Below are positions 12,784 through 23,347 of a stretch of DNA of 64,000 bases, piece by piece. The stretch spans positions 27,577,262-27,641,261 of the forward strand of contig NC_053042.1 in the NCBI RefSeq assembly GCF_003473485.1, written 5' to 3'. Made by a program: the position numbers and the translations under genes. The notes under the pieces are model-generated. The model worked only from the letters and a program-made list of their open reading frames with translations. It did no database searches and had not been told where the DNA came from. Position 1 is the first letter of the stretch; each line of letters starts with the position of its first letter. The DNA comes from Medicago truncatula. Its lineage: Eukaryota > Streptophyta > Magnoliopsida > Fabales > Fabaceae.

Positions 12784-13805
12784 ATCCCTAAAAAGAAATT
12801 TTTGCGTGTAAAACTAGGCTTAAAGAAAGTTCATATTGATTCAATCAAAATTTCTATCTTATTATCTCTATTTTTTATTCACAATTTCATTTGCATCGAG
12901 TATTAAACCTTATTAAAAATATAAAACAACACAAAATAAAATTAAAATGAGTGAAAACTTATTAAAATCGATAAAATATGGTTATTTAAAAGTGAATTCT
13001 ATATTCTAAATTATAAAATTAATAAATGAAAAATCAATTGTCGTTTACATTTAAATTATAAAGTAATGAATTTATTTATTTTTAAATGTTGTTTCAAAAT
13101 TAGTAGATATCATAAAAAGATTTATTTATGTTAAAATAAATTAAAGTGCAGTGAATGTTTAATAATTAGGGATGAGGGTTGTCATTCAAGTATCTTATAA
13201 GGGATAGAAGTATAAGTTTTAATTTTCAAAAGAGAGAAATGTATATTATAACATAAGAGAGGAGGTGGATGTAATTCAAACTTCTCTTAGAGAAGATGAG
13301 TTTAAACTCATATGAGACACTTATAATGAAGCAAAGAGTAACAATTTACAATTTCGTCGATTCCATTAGAATTTCCTACGCTAATTTAGAAAAAAATATT
13401 TTCCAAAAATAGAGGGGATTCTATTCAACTCCCTTCTAGAGTTGAGTAAAACTTGGTTTAAATTGATGGAGAATATTACCGAGTAGAGCGAAATAAAACA
13501 TAATGTAAATGCAATTGAATAAAAATGAATAATGGAACGTTGATTTCATTACATTGTTTGGGTATTTTATATTATGACTAGGTAATGTTTCCATTCTATT
13601 TTTTGAAAATGGAATGGAACAAAATATATGTTTTTGTTTTTTTGTCCTTATTTAAAAAACACTATTTAGAAAATGCATTCTATACAATAAATAAAAAGGA
13701 GGAGCCATCCATATTGATTATTTTAAGATCTCGTGAACACAATCACAATTTGGAAAATAAAAAACTTTAATCACAAACCATTCAGCCAGAATACATTACA
13801 CTTGT

Positions 13806-13872
13806 CCTCATGAATTTAACTCAGTTGGTAAAAATAAGGAGTTCAAACCCCAATCATAAGAAAGAAAAAAAA
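13806..13872 (+). repeat. Degraded tRNA-derived SINE fragment
   Basis: 'atgaatttaactcagttggt' followed by a shortened B-box-like 'gagttcaaacccc' and an A-rich tail, as in the copy at 12689. The middle is deleted. Confidence 0.5.
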
Positions 13873-15659
13873 ACACTAGACAGTAATAACTCCAAATATA
13901 TCTCACAAGCATACGCCATGATATACTTCAGCCATAATATTAGACGCACACGAAAAAAGAAGGGAGAGAAGAAATTATTTAACATTTTTTTTGAGGAAAA
14001 AAATTATTTAACAACCTAATGATAAGGATATATTTGTAATTTAATAATTAGATAAATTAATAAATTGGAGGAAGAAGTAAAATGTGAATAAGTGATGAAA
14101 TGTTATAGAATGGAATGCATGCAATTGATCTTCATTTCATTCCACTCTTCATTTCATTTCGAAAGAGTCTGTTACAAAAATCTGAGAGGGTCTAGTTCGC
14201 TTAACCCGAAAGTGTTTGGTCACTGATGTATTGGACTCATCCCTCGATCTGAGTTCCTACGCGTTGTTTGTTCGAAAGAACTTTATGCTTGCTGTTGTTC
14301 AGGGAGCTGTTGGCACTTGGATTTTGTACCGTGTTGGCGGTCGATCCATTCGCCATAATTTCACTCTAACTGTCCCTGTATGAATGTTCACTTTTCATTC
14401 TTTTTTGTAATCTGATTTTGAGCCCGTATGCATGTTTGTTGGGTTGCGTCTGTGTTTGGTGAATTTTTGTTTGGATAGATTAGAGTAGATCTATCTAGGC
14501 TGTTTTATCATGATGTATTTCCGTTTGAGCTTTCCTGAGTCAGATCCTATGTCCCTCCAGTCTTTGTATCGTTTTATTTTTATTTATTATATTTTCTTGT
14601 TGCTTAAAAATAAAATAAAAACAATGAACATTAATTTATTTCATTTCATTTTATCTCATTCTATCGATCTAAATATAGCCTAAAGAGAAAAAGAAACTAT
14701 TCCAAGAGTCATTACCCACCACTCTTCCCAATAGCATTTTTCATAAGCAAGATGCACCTCATTAATCGGCAAATTGAGTTACGTGTTAGCGATGCACTAG
14801 GATGTACTTCCTCCAATCTCATATAGTAGCAAATATTAATCTTTGAAGGTTTATTGAATAACTGATGTAACCAGTATATAATATAAATCAAAAATATCAA
14901 TTCAATTAACCTAAAAAAAATAAGTTTTACTTATATGTGAGATCGAATAGAGCAGTTCATTTGTTGTCCATCACTCTTCTTAGAGTAAATTACTGTTTAC
15001 CCTAGCAATTACACTCTTTTCTCTTGAGAGATACATAAATTACACTATCATATCCTATACACTATCCTCCCCTCTTATGTAAAACTTAATTAGGAAAGAA
15101 TAATAAATATATATACAAATTTTTAGATATATTTATTATTCTTTCTCCTATTATATCCATTTTTAATACTATCATCAGTTGTCTTGAAATATGAAAAATC
15201 AACGCTGAATACATTTACTCCCTCCGTAATTTTTTATAAGCAAAATTGACCAAATCACATATTTTAAGAAATGATGTCTTTGTCATTTAATTTAAGCCAA
15301 AATACCTTATTTGCCCTTATGAATTCTGATTTTCTGTAACCGTTGATGTTCTCACCACATTAATTAAGGTGCTTGGTTATTTTTCATGTTCTTTCATTGA
15401 AGAGAGGAAACATGTTGCTCAATAATACACCAAAATTCAAGCCAAAATTTATTTGCCTCTTCAACTTCCAAAACTGTTTTACTCCTATAAAAAATTGGCG
15501 CAAATTTTTCAAGCTTTTCTTTCATTTTATAAAAAAATTGGCGGTAACAAAATGGCACACTAATTCATCTGAAATTTAAATTTAGAAACTGGAGTGTCAC
15601 TTTGATTTCTATAAATTGAAGGTAAAAAATGCAAGAAAATTGGAGCTTCACATTGTTAA

Positions 15660-17761
15660 TTGAAGATGACTCTTGATATTGATTTAAACACCCCTTTGAA
15701 TGATTTGAACACATTTAACCACCTCTCAAATGAGCCTCTCAATATTGATTTGAATATCCCTTTGAATGACTTGAACACATCTAACCACCTCTCAAATGAG
15801 CCTCTCAATATTGATTTGAACATCTCTTTGAATGACTTGAACACTTCTAACCACCTCTCAAACGTGCCTCTTAATATTGATCTGAACATTCCTTTGAATG
15901 ATTTGAGCACCTCTAACCACCTCTCAAATGTACCTTTAGAGATTAGTTTGAACATCCCCTGCAGTGTTTTGAACACTTCTAATTTGAATGCTACTTATTC
16001 AAGCAATGATTTATTCGACTATCTATCAGATGAAGAAGAAGATATTGGATTTGAGTCTGAAGATAGCGTCTCCGAAGATGAAGAAGATGTAGCTGAACTT
16101 TTTTACAATAACATCGAAGAAGATATAGGTACATGGAGTTTTTTTTTTCATTTTGTGAATGTTTATTTATATTAGTTTTGCACTTGTCTTTATTATATTG
16201 TGCCACTTTTTGCACTCAATATTCTCCACGTTTTATATGAACTGCATGTATATGACGTAGGAGTACACGTTTTGTTGCAACATGGTTACATGTACTCCAC
16301 CTTGTTATTCTTTTTTATCAATGGACCATGAAATTTATGGCATGCTACTACTCCTGTCAAAGTGTCAAATGTCAATGGCATGCAATTTTATGTACTGAAA
16401 CCAATTTCTATTTTTATATTTTTTATAACTATTTTGATTTTATATTTAATGAAACAGGAAACAACATTCATAGTGAGCCACAATCTAAAAGAAAGCGAAC
16501 TTTTTTAGACAACTATCAGCGGCAAAATATTTGTGAGGTTTTGATCAATTCAAGCTCTGGTAGAAAAATTAATAAGGGGGTTGTTAAACGGTTGTCTTCT
16601 TCCTATCAAGTATCCGTAGATGTTATTTATGCGATTTGGAGGCAAAAAATTGAAACAGGTGATGTTTGTCACAAGAAAACAAAATGTGGTCGGAAAAAAA
16701 AAGTCATAGATATCGAAAAAATACGTGAAATACCGCTACACAAACGTAGCAGTCTTCGATCTCTAGCAGAAGCATTAGAGTGTACCACTGGACAACTAAT
16801 GAGGTTAATAAAAAAAGGTGTTTTGCGTCGGCATTCAAGTGCACTAAAACCACACATGACAGATGATAATATGAAAGCTCGTCTTAGATTTTGTTTGTCC
16901 ATGTTGGAGGAAAGTAGCATTCCATTTGAGCCAAAGTTTAAGTCAATGCACAATGTTATTCACATAGATGAAAAGTGGTTCTATGTGACCAAAAAATCTC
17001 AGAATTATTACCTTCTTGCAGATGAGGATGATCCATACCGTCCGTGCAAAAACAAAAATTATCTAATGAAGGTCATGTTTATAGTTGCAGTGGCTAGACC
17101 TAGGTTTGATTATGCAGGTCATGAAACATGGTCGGGAAAAATTGGAGTGTGGCCTCTAGTTGAAAAAGTGCCTGCAAGAAGGTCCAGTGTCAATAGACCC
17201 GCAGGGACACTCGAAACAAAACCAATCGGTTCTATTACTAGAGAAGTTAGTCGAATGTACTTAAGAGACAAGATTTTACCGGCCGTCAAAGAAAAAGTGC
17301 CACCAGAACTTGCATCGGAAACAATTTACATTCAACAAGATAATGCACCGTGTCATGTTTCTGTTGATGACGAAGAATTTCAAGCAGCGGCTTCTGAAGG
17401 TGGATTTGACATCCGTTTGATTAATCAGCCACCTAATTCTCCTGATTTAAATGTATTGGATTTGGGATTTTTTGCAGCCATTCAAGCATTACAACAAAAG
17501 AAAGTGACAAGGACGGTTGATGAACTTATTCAAGCAGTGCAAACTTCGTTTGATGAATTTTCTAGTGTGGATTCAAACAAAATATTTCTTACACTTCAGT
17601 CGTGCATGATTGAAATCATGAAGGTTAAAGGGTCCAATAAATACAAGACTCCTCATATGAAGAAAGATGTCATGCTTAGACAAGCTACACTACCCACTAC
17701 ACTAAATTGCGATCAAGAATTGGTTGCTGAAATTAGTGAACTCTTGCAGGGTATGGAGTGA
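15660..17761 (+). CDS. Mariner-like transposase (DD39D), two exons, DLN-repeat N-terminus
   Basis: Exons are 15660-16128 and 16458-17761 (intron donor atag/gtac, acceptor acag/gaaa), giving 590 aa. A TATA-like TATAAATT (15610-15617) lies about 45 bp upstream. Residues about 1-105 are four to five copies of a 22-aa (66-bp) repeat with the core IDLNIPLNDLN. An acidic stretch (about 120-157, rich in D/E) follows, then an HTH-type DNA-binding region (about 170-300). The catalytic triad is D327 (HIDEKWF), D451 (QQDNAPCH) and D491 (VLDLGFF), with exactly 39 residues between the last two, the plant mariner signature. It cuts and pastes the element using the TIRs. The repeat-rich N-terminus is unusual compared with plant relatives as I know them. 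Confidence 0.9.
15680..15970 (+). repeat. 66-bp tandem repeat inside transposase exon 1
   Basis: About four and a half copies of a 66-bp unit encoding 22 aa (core LNIDLNIPLNDLNTSNHLS). The units diverge slightly and keep frame throughout, so the array is coding. The reverse-strand ORF here (15656-15976) is only its mirror. Confidence 0.9.
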
Positions 17762-18149
17762 ATGACTTGTGGAGTTCAAGAATTATTCATGTCACGTAAC
17801 CATTTTTGTGTTTTATGCATTGTACGTGGCGTATTTTATTCTCATATCTCGTAGCTATCTTTTGTGTTTTATGCATTGTGTACGTCAAGTATTTTATTCA
17901 ATAGAAAGCAATTTTGTTTTTGGTGATAGAAACTTCTTTATATTATTTTATGAAAGGCAAAAAAAAAAAAGGAAATATTAAAGTAACCGATTGGCATAAG
18001 CTAGTACATGGATAAAGACAAAAAAGAGTACTTCACGTTGCTTCTCCAAATTGTTAACATAAGCTAGTACATTAGGGGATAAAGACAAAAAATAAAAGCA
18101 GCAGCAAAAGTTGTAGTTTTTCACTTGTTCTTATCATTGTCGAACAAAA

Positions 18150-18599
18150 TCATGGAAACCCAGCTATATAAATCTTCAGCATATCATGAACCCATTTCTT
18201 TAACTTTTCATTTTTCTGAACCTCATCCTTTTCATGGTTTGCCAACTCCTCTTCAATCTCATTTTCAACATTCACGTTGGGCATTTTGTTTAGATCTAAA
18301 TCAAGTTCAGCTTCAGCAGCACCTTCAACTGGATTAAGAACTTCATTAACATCATCAGCTTCAGCAGCACCTTCACTTTCATTAGGAATTTCGTTAAGAT
18401 CAAAGTTGTGTTTGAAGCTTCTTTCTCCACCTTCAACATGATGGTGAGAATTCACTTCACCCTCAACATTTTGAATCTGTTCAACCTCCCCATCTTTCTC
18501 TAGCGAGTCTTCAACAATTCGATTCAGCAGATCCTCAGAATCTGAGTCAATTCCCAAACTAAAAGATGGTGCTTTTATAGCCATTTTCTTGAAAGCCAT
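18150..18599 (-). CDS. Small acidic DLNxxP (EAR-motif) protein carried by the mariner element
   Basis: This 149-aa single-exon frame lies inside the element, opposite to and downstream of the transposase, so the two genes converge (389 bp apart). The minus strand has a TATAAAAA box at 18655-18662, about 60 bp before the ATG, which supports a real gene. The protein is acidic. It begins MAFKKMAIK, and it contains DLNEIP (in FDLNEIP) and DLNKMP (in LDLDLNKMP). Both match the EAR consensus DLNxxP, and the second also contains LxLxL. EAR motifs in plants recruit TOPLESS-type co-repressors. Repeated EGAAEA segments link the two. I recognise no globular domain. A role in regulating the element or its host is inference from the motifs. 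Confidence 0.7.
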   Translation of the reverse strand: MAFKKMAIKAPSFSLGIDSDSEDLLNRIVEDSLEKDGEVEQIQNVEGEVNSHHHVEGGERSFKHNFDLNEIPNESEGAAEADDVNEVLNPVEGAAEAELDLDLNKMPNVNVENEIEEELANHEKDEVQKNEKLKKWVHDMLKIYIAGFP

Positions 18600-18654
18600 T
18601 TTCTTGAATTATGCAGAAGAATAGAAGGAACACTAAGTTTCTCTCTGAACAGCC

Positions 18655-18662
18655 TTTTTATA
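18655..18662 (-). promoter_or_regulatory. TATA box of the element's minus-strand gene
   Basis: The minus strand reads TATAAAAA, followed by a pyrimidine-rich start region, 56-63 bp before the ATG at 18599. It lies within the right end of the mariner element, about 270 bp from the terminal repeat. Confidence 0.6.
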
Positions 18663-18931
18663 ATAAGTGGAAGAAAACATTGGCTTGGGCTTCGTGGAGT
18701 TACTATAGAGGGAGAGGAGTATAGAGAGCCGTTTCAGTTTTTCAATACATTCATTAAAACCTGGTTTGGAGAATTGCATTCGCGTGGAAAACTGTGATGG
18801 AAATTGGAGTATTAAACTAAGGGCATTTTTGGTATATTAGCCTTAAATATGATGAAAAAAGTCAATTTTGCTTATATTTTGTCACAAGTAAGATAGTTGA
18901 ATTTTGCTTATATTTCGATACGGAGGGAGTA

Positions 18932-20277
18932 TATATTAAGAGTAATTTAATAATGATTGTTCCCCTAAAAAAAATAAAAAAAATAATAATAGTTACTTTG
19001 TCAGATAAAATTATTACTCAGAAAACTTTTTTGATATCAATGGATAGTGGGCAGATTTCGACCTTTGGTGCTTGTAGTTGTCTTGTGTGTTCAGTTTGGT
19101 GATTGTATTTTGTATCTTAACTACCTTTTTAAACCTAATACACCATTTTTGGAAAGAATAAACCTAGGATACATTGTGCTTAGTTTGGTGATTGTGTTTT
19201 GTATCTTAACTACCTTTTCAAATCTAGTACACCTTTTTTTTTGGAAAGAATAAACCTAAGACACATTGTGCTTGGTTTGGTGATTGTATTTTGTATTTAA
19301 CTACCTTTTCAAACCTAGTACACCTTTTTTTTTAAGAATAAACCTAGGACACATTGTACTTTGTTTAGAGTCTTTAATAAAATAATTTTATTTTGCCTCT
19401 AAAAAGAAAAGAAAAAAACTTATTCGCCACCCACCAAACTTATTCGCCACCCACCAATCTTCCTAACAGAGAAATCATATTTATACAATTATTTTTTGAC
19501 AATTTTTCTGACAACATTCTCTCCCATACTGATATAATATTTTTACCTTTTTTCGTTATTATTTTAGTTTTTGTGTCAATACCTTATTTTTCTTATAAAT
19601 TCATAATTATTTTATAAGTTATTATTCAAATGATTGTTTAAATAACATAACTCATCCTAACGGCATGTTCCATGTCTAAGATGTTTCAAACTTTTTTCCT
19701 TCTATTTTTTCTGTTTTTTCTCGGTTGTGTTTATTACTTTGTTGTACTTTCTAGTTTTCCATTTTCAAGATGCATACAAGATGCATCTCATTGTTTGGCT
19801 TCATGAGTTGTATGGCCTCACAAGTAGCTCACTCGGTTAATTGTTATTTCTTTTAGTGCCTTTTTGTTGTTTTTATCTTTTCCCCGTTTGTAAATATCGT
19901 AGAATGTTTGTTTTTCCTCTGCACTCCTTGTGTTAGGAAAGACTTTTTGGTGTTGATAATATATTCCATTTTAGCTTTTTTTTTTAAAAAAAAAACTATT
20001 ATTTTAAAGTTTTTAGATAGGTTTGACTGAATTTTCTGAGTTGACCCAACCGATGTACATCTTAGATTTTTTTTTTTTTTTTGAAGGAGTACAACCCATG
20101 TACACCTTAGATGAATGTGAAGCAAAGTAAACTAGTTACAAAAACAACAACAAAATAATCCTTTGACCTAATCTAAAGCAAAGTATATGGTACTGGTATA
20201 CGTTACAAACTGAACTAGGTTACACGGTACGTGAAACAAAACTAGTTACACAAGGAAACAAAATAATCCTTTGACCT
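18932..20277. other. Intergenic repeat-rich DNA
   Basis: This holds a roughly 90-bp tandem array (19094-19368), a block homologous to 27513-27800, and a T-rich LINE 3'-tail-like stretch (about 19840-19990, 'gcactccttgtgttagg'). A duplicated 40-bp segment (20130-20170 and 20239-20277) ends just before the telo-box. No gene was recognised. Confidence 0.45.
19094..19368 (+). repeat. Tandem repeat, about 90 bp x 3
   Basis: Copies begin with gtttggtgattgt at 19094, 19183 and 19275. Each runs through 'aactaccttttcaaacctag' and 'aataaacctaggacacattg'. There is no coding signal. Confidence 0.85.
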
Positions 20278-20308
20278 AAACCCTAAACCCTATCCTTGAA
20301 TATAAATA
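20278..20308 (+). promoter_or_regulatory. Telo-box and TATA box of the PPR gene
   Basis: AAACCCTAAACCCT (20278-20291, a double telo-box) is followed ten bases on by TATAAATA (20301-20308). Telo-boxes next to a TATA are typical of plant promoters for translation and organelle-biogenesis genes. The coding sequence it presumably drove starts at 23348, now separated by the 2.9-kb retroelement at 20411-23337. Without that insertion the leader would be about 90 bases. Confidence 0.6.
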
Positions 20309-21102
20309 AGATCATCGCTGGGGAAGTGATGATAACAAAAGTGTTCCTGAAAAAATCAATCGGCGGCCGACATAGATTTTGGTTCTAGATCTGTATTGCG
20401 CTGTACTGTGTGTGAGAGTTAACTTAAAATCAGGTTTCTGCACAATCGTGGCACGACAGCTGGGCTTCGCGGCACGATGGAGGTTTTAGTTTTTTGGGCA
20501 AGGCACTGGAAAAATCGTGGCACGATGGGGTCGCATCGTGGCACGATGGTGCGCTGGCGGATAAAAATAAAACATATTTTTGGGAGCAGATTTGTTACAG
20601 ATTTGTTACAAATTTTAGGCAGATTTGTTATAGATTTTAAGCAGGACTTTTACTATAAATATAGACCTTGTATCAAAGCAAACTTAGAGAGAGGGAGAGA
20701 TTGAGATAGAGAGAAACACTATTAGGATTGGAGTCTCTTGGTTACGGGAAGAGATTGGGACTTTGGGTAGAATTAGGCGGGAGACTTATTCTTGTAACCC
20801 ATTGATTTCTCTTTGTAACGTTACTCATCAAATAGTGGATCGGAGGGCTGCTCTCTCCCCCAGACTAGGTCAGATTGGACCGAACTGGGTCAACAAATTT
20901 CCTTGTGTTCTTCTTCTTCTTTTGTTCTTCTCGCCGTTGTTTTCTACTTTTTGGCTTGTATTTAATTGTTCCATACGCTTTGTTTTGGTTGCTTAATTAT
21001 CCCTTGCTCCACACATCAAGTTGTTATTGGTGTGATTTTTCATCGAATTCACAACAATTGGCGCCCACCGTGGGGCAAAGGGTCGAAGGATAATTAAGTA
21101 CC

Positions 21103-21933
21103 ATGGGTTCAAAGTGGGATATCGAGAAGTTTACCGGAGATAACGATTTCGGGTTATGGAAGGTAAAGATGGAAGCGGTGTTAATACAGCAGAAGTGTGA
21201 GAAAGCTTTGAAGGGTGAAGGTTCGTTACCGGTCACCATGTCACAAGCGGAGAAGACCGAGATGGTGGACAAGGCCCGGAGTGCCGTTGTCTTGTGCCTC
21301 GGGGATAAAGTTTTGAGAGAAGTAGCAAAGGAAGCAACCGCGGCATCGATATGGGCAAAGTTGGAATCTTTGTATATGACAAAGTCTTTGGCTCATCGGC
21401 AATTCCTAAAGCAACAACTCTACTCATTCAGGATGGTAGAGTCAAAGGCCATCATGGAGCAACTTACGGAGTTCAACAAAATCCTAGATGACTTGGAGAA
21501 TATTGAGGTGCAACTTGAGGACGAGGATAAAGCTATACTCTTGTTGTGTGCTCTACCGAAATCTTTTGAATCGTTCAAAGATACCATGCTCTATGGCAAG
21601 GAAGGCACTGTTACCTTGGAAGAAGTTCAAGCGGCTTTGAGAACCAAGGAGTTGACCAAGTCCAAGGACTTGACTCATGAACACGGTGATGGCCTAAGTG
21701 TCACAAGAGGGAATGGTGGAGGTAGAGGTAACCGGAGAAAGAGTGGTAACAAGTCAAGGCTTGAATGCTTTAACTGTCACAAGATGGGTCACTTCAAGAA
21801 GGATTGTCCGGAGATTAATGGTAATTCCGCACAAATTGTCTCGGAGGGTTATGAGGATGCGGGTGCTCTGATGGTGTGGTGTTGTTTGGAGGAAGAAGAA
21901 GGTGATGTGTCTCACCTTGGGATTGATGCCTAG
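21103..21933 (+). CDS. Copia-type Gag with CCHC zinc knuckle
   Basis: 276 aa, an intact frame starting shortly after the primer-binding site. Residues about 1-190 match the copia Gag fold (UBN2 type: F-x-G-x-x-x-F-x-x-W-K at the start, then a Q-Q-L-Y-x-x-x-M region and L-L-x-x-L-P-x-x-F). Residues about 223-236 are a CCHC knuckle, C-x2-C-x4-H-x4-C, after a basic Gly/Arg-rich hinge. It packages retroelement RNA in virus-like particles. The frame ends just after the 'GYEDAGAL' stretch that precedes protease in complete copia elements, so everything from protease on was deleted. Confidence 0.9.
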   Translation: MGSKWDIEKFTGDNDFGLWKVKMEAVLIQQKCEKALKGEGSLPVTMSQAEKTEMVDKARSAVVLCLGDKVLREVAKEATAASIWAKLESLYMTKSLAHRQFLKQQLYSFRMVESKAIMEQLTEFNKILDDLENIEVQLEDEDKAILLLCALPKSFESFKDTMLYGKEGTVTLEEVQAALRTKELTKSKDLTHEHGDGLSVTRGNGGGRGNRRKSGNKSRLECFNCHKMGHFKKDCPEINGNSAQIVSEGYEDAGALMVWCCLEEEEGDVSHLGIDA

Positions 21934-22679
21934 TGAAGCGGTGGTCGTCTGGAGAGACGTTAAACACTCAACATCAGCCTGGAGAGGCGGTGGTAAGAAT
22001 ACTCAGGATCTACCTGTTGAGGTGGAGTTTCAAGGTTGAAGACATAGTGGGATGTACGCATTTGCTAGTTGAGGTAGAGTACGCTCAGCGTGAGGTGGAG
22101 TTGAACACACCGGTAATGGTACGACTATGAAGACCTTGGGTGCTATGCTCTATGGTGAGCAAGGGATTTCTTCATGAAGTTGGAGAATATGTAGCACGGC
22201 TTGCGAAATTACTCTAAAAGCCAAGAGTGATTGGATGCAAGGTGATCTTCAAGGAAGCGGGAGATGTTCTGCGTTGAAGACGGTATGGTGAATGCTTGTG
22301 GGACTACCTAAAATTCCTAGTGTAGTTGGACTGCAAGGACCTTCGAGAAGGCGGAAGACATTCCGAGGGCTGAAGGGGTTGAGGTGTATACTTGTGGATT
22401 ACTCTAAAAGCCAAGGGTGATTGGGTACAAGTAGATCTTCAAGGAAAGCGGGAGATGTCTCGTATTGAAGAGGTTATGGTATAAGTCTTGTAGAACTACC
22501 TGAAATTCCTAGCGTAGTTGGACTACAAGCATCTTCGAGAAGGCGGAAGACATTCCGATGGCTGAAGAGGTTGATGGTGTAAACTTGTGGAGCTACTTGG
22601 AGTAGTGGGAAGCAAGGGTTTGAGCAGCAAGGAGGTTGATGATCGGCATCATCACTGATTTGAAGTCAAGGTGGAGAAT
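21934..22679 (+). repeat. Non-coding internal region with 190-bp direct tandem repeat
   Basis: Two copies, 190 bp apart, start at 'attactctaaaagcc' (about 22209 and 22399). They share 'gtgattggatacaag'-like, 'gatcttcaaggaa', 'gcgggagatg', 'aaattcctag' and 'cgagaaggcggaagacattc' blocks. A third partial copy trails off near 22570-22600. No coding frame spans it. Confidence 0.85.
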
Positions 22680-23347
22680 TGTGAGAGTTAACTTAAAATC
22701 AGGTTTCTGCACAATCGTGGCACGACAGCTGGGCTTCGCGGCACGATGGAGGTTTTAGTTTTTTGGGCAAGGCACTGGAAAAATCGTGGCACGATGGGGT
22801 CGCATCGTGGCACGATGGTGCGCTGGCGGATAAAAATAAAACATATTTTTGGGAGCAGATTTGTTACAGTTTTTGTTACAAATTTGTTACAAATTTTAGG
22901 CAGATTTGTTATAGATTTTAAGCAGGACTTTTACTATAAATATAGACCTTGTATCAAAGCAAACTTAGAGAGAGGGAGAGATTGAGATAGAGAGAAACAC
23001 TATTAGGATTGGAGTCTCTTGGTTACGGGAAGAGATTGGGACTTTGGGTAGAATTAGGCGGGAGACTTATTCTTGTAACCCATTGATTTCTCTTTGTAAC
23101 GTTACTCATCAAATAGTGGATCGGAGGGCTGCTCTCTCCCCCAGACTAGGTCAGATTGGACCGAACTGGGTCAACAAATTTCCTTGTGTTCTTCTTCTTC
23201 TTTTGTTCTTCTCGCCGTTGTTTTCTACTTTTTGGCTTGTATTTAATTGTTCCATACGCTTTGTTTTGGTTGCTTAATTATCCCTTGCTCCACACATCAA
23301 GTTGTTATTGGTGTGATTTTTCATCGAATTCACAACACTGTGCAACA

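Larger units (their letters stand above)
12412..15217. other. Intergenic DNA without a supported gene
   Basis: This holds the SINE copies at 12689 and 13806, plus AT-rich sequence. A less AT-rich patch at about 14150-14570 looks like transposon or former coding DNA, but no domain was recognised on either strand. Confidence 0.4.
15218..18929 (+). mobile_element. Complete mariner-like element (3.7 kb, TA target duplication)
   Basis: The left end reads ctccctccgtaatttttt and the right end is the inverse (…cggagggag). Both have a following inner match, ataagcaaaatt. A TA dinucleotide lies on each side (15216-15217, 18930-18931). These are the terminal features of plant mariner-like (Tc1/mariner) elements and their Stowaway MITEs. 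Inside are an intact spliced transposase gene (+) and a second gene (-) converging on it. The reading frames are open throughout, so this copy may be autonomous and fairly young. Confidence 0.92.
20411..23337 (+). mobile_element. TR-GAG: gag-only copia-type LTR retrotransposon
   Basis: LTRs at 20411-21056 (646 bp) and 22680-23337 (658 bp) begin tgtgagagtt and end cacaaca. They are flanked by the perfect 5-bp duplication ctgtg (20406-20410 and 23338-23342). A primer-binding-like ttggcgcccaccgtggggc follows the left LTR and a purine tract (aaggtggaga) precedes the right one. Apart from one 12-bp tandem expansion in the right LTR, the LTRs look identical, so the insertion is young. Between them lie only a gag gene and a repeat-rich noncoding segment. 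Protease, integrase, RT and RNase H are absent, so it must borrow enzymes. A TATA (tataaatatagacc) lies within each LTR (about 20653 and 22934). Confidence 0.93.

Noticed and set aside
15656..15976. 106-aa minus-strand repeat ORF
   Set aside because: It is the antisense of the transposase's 66-bp coding repeats.
23156..23347. N-terminal 64 residues of the 440-aa frame as native PPR sequence
   Set aside because: They are encoded inside the LTR, are hydrophobic and repeat in other LTR copies; the natural start is 23348.
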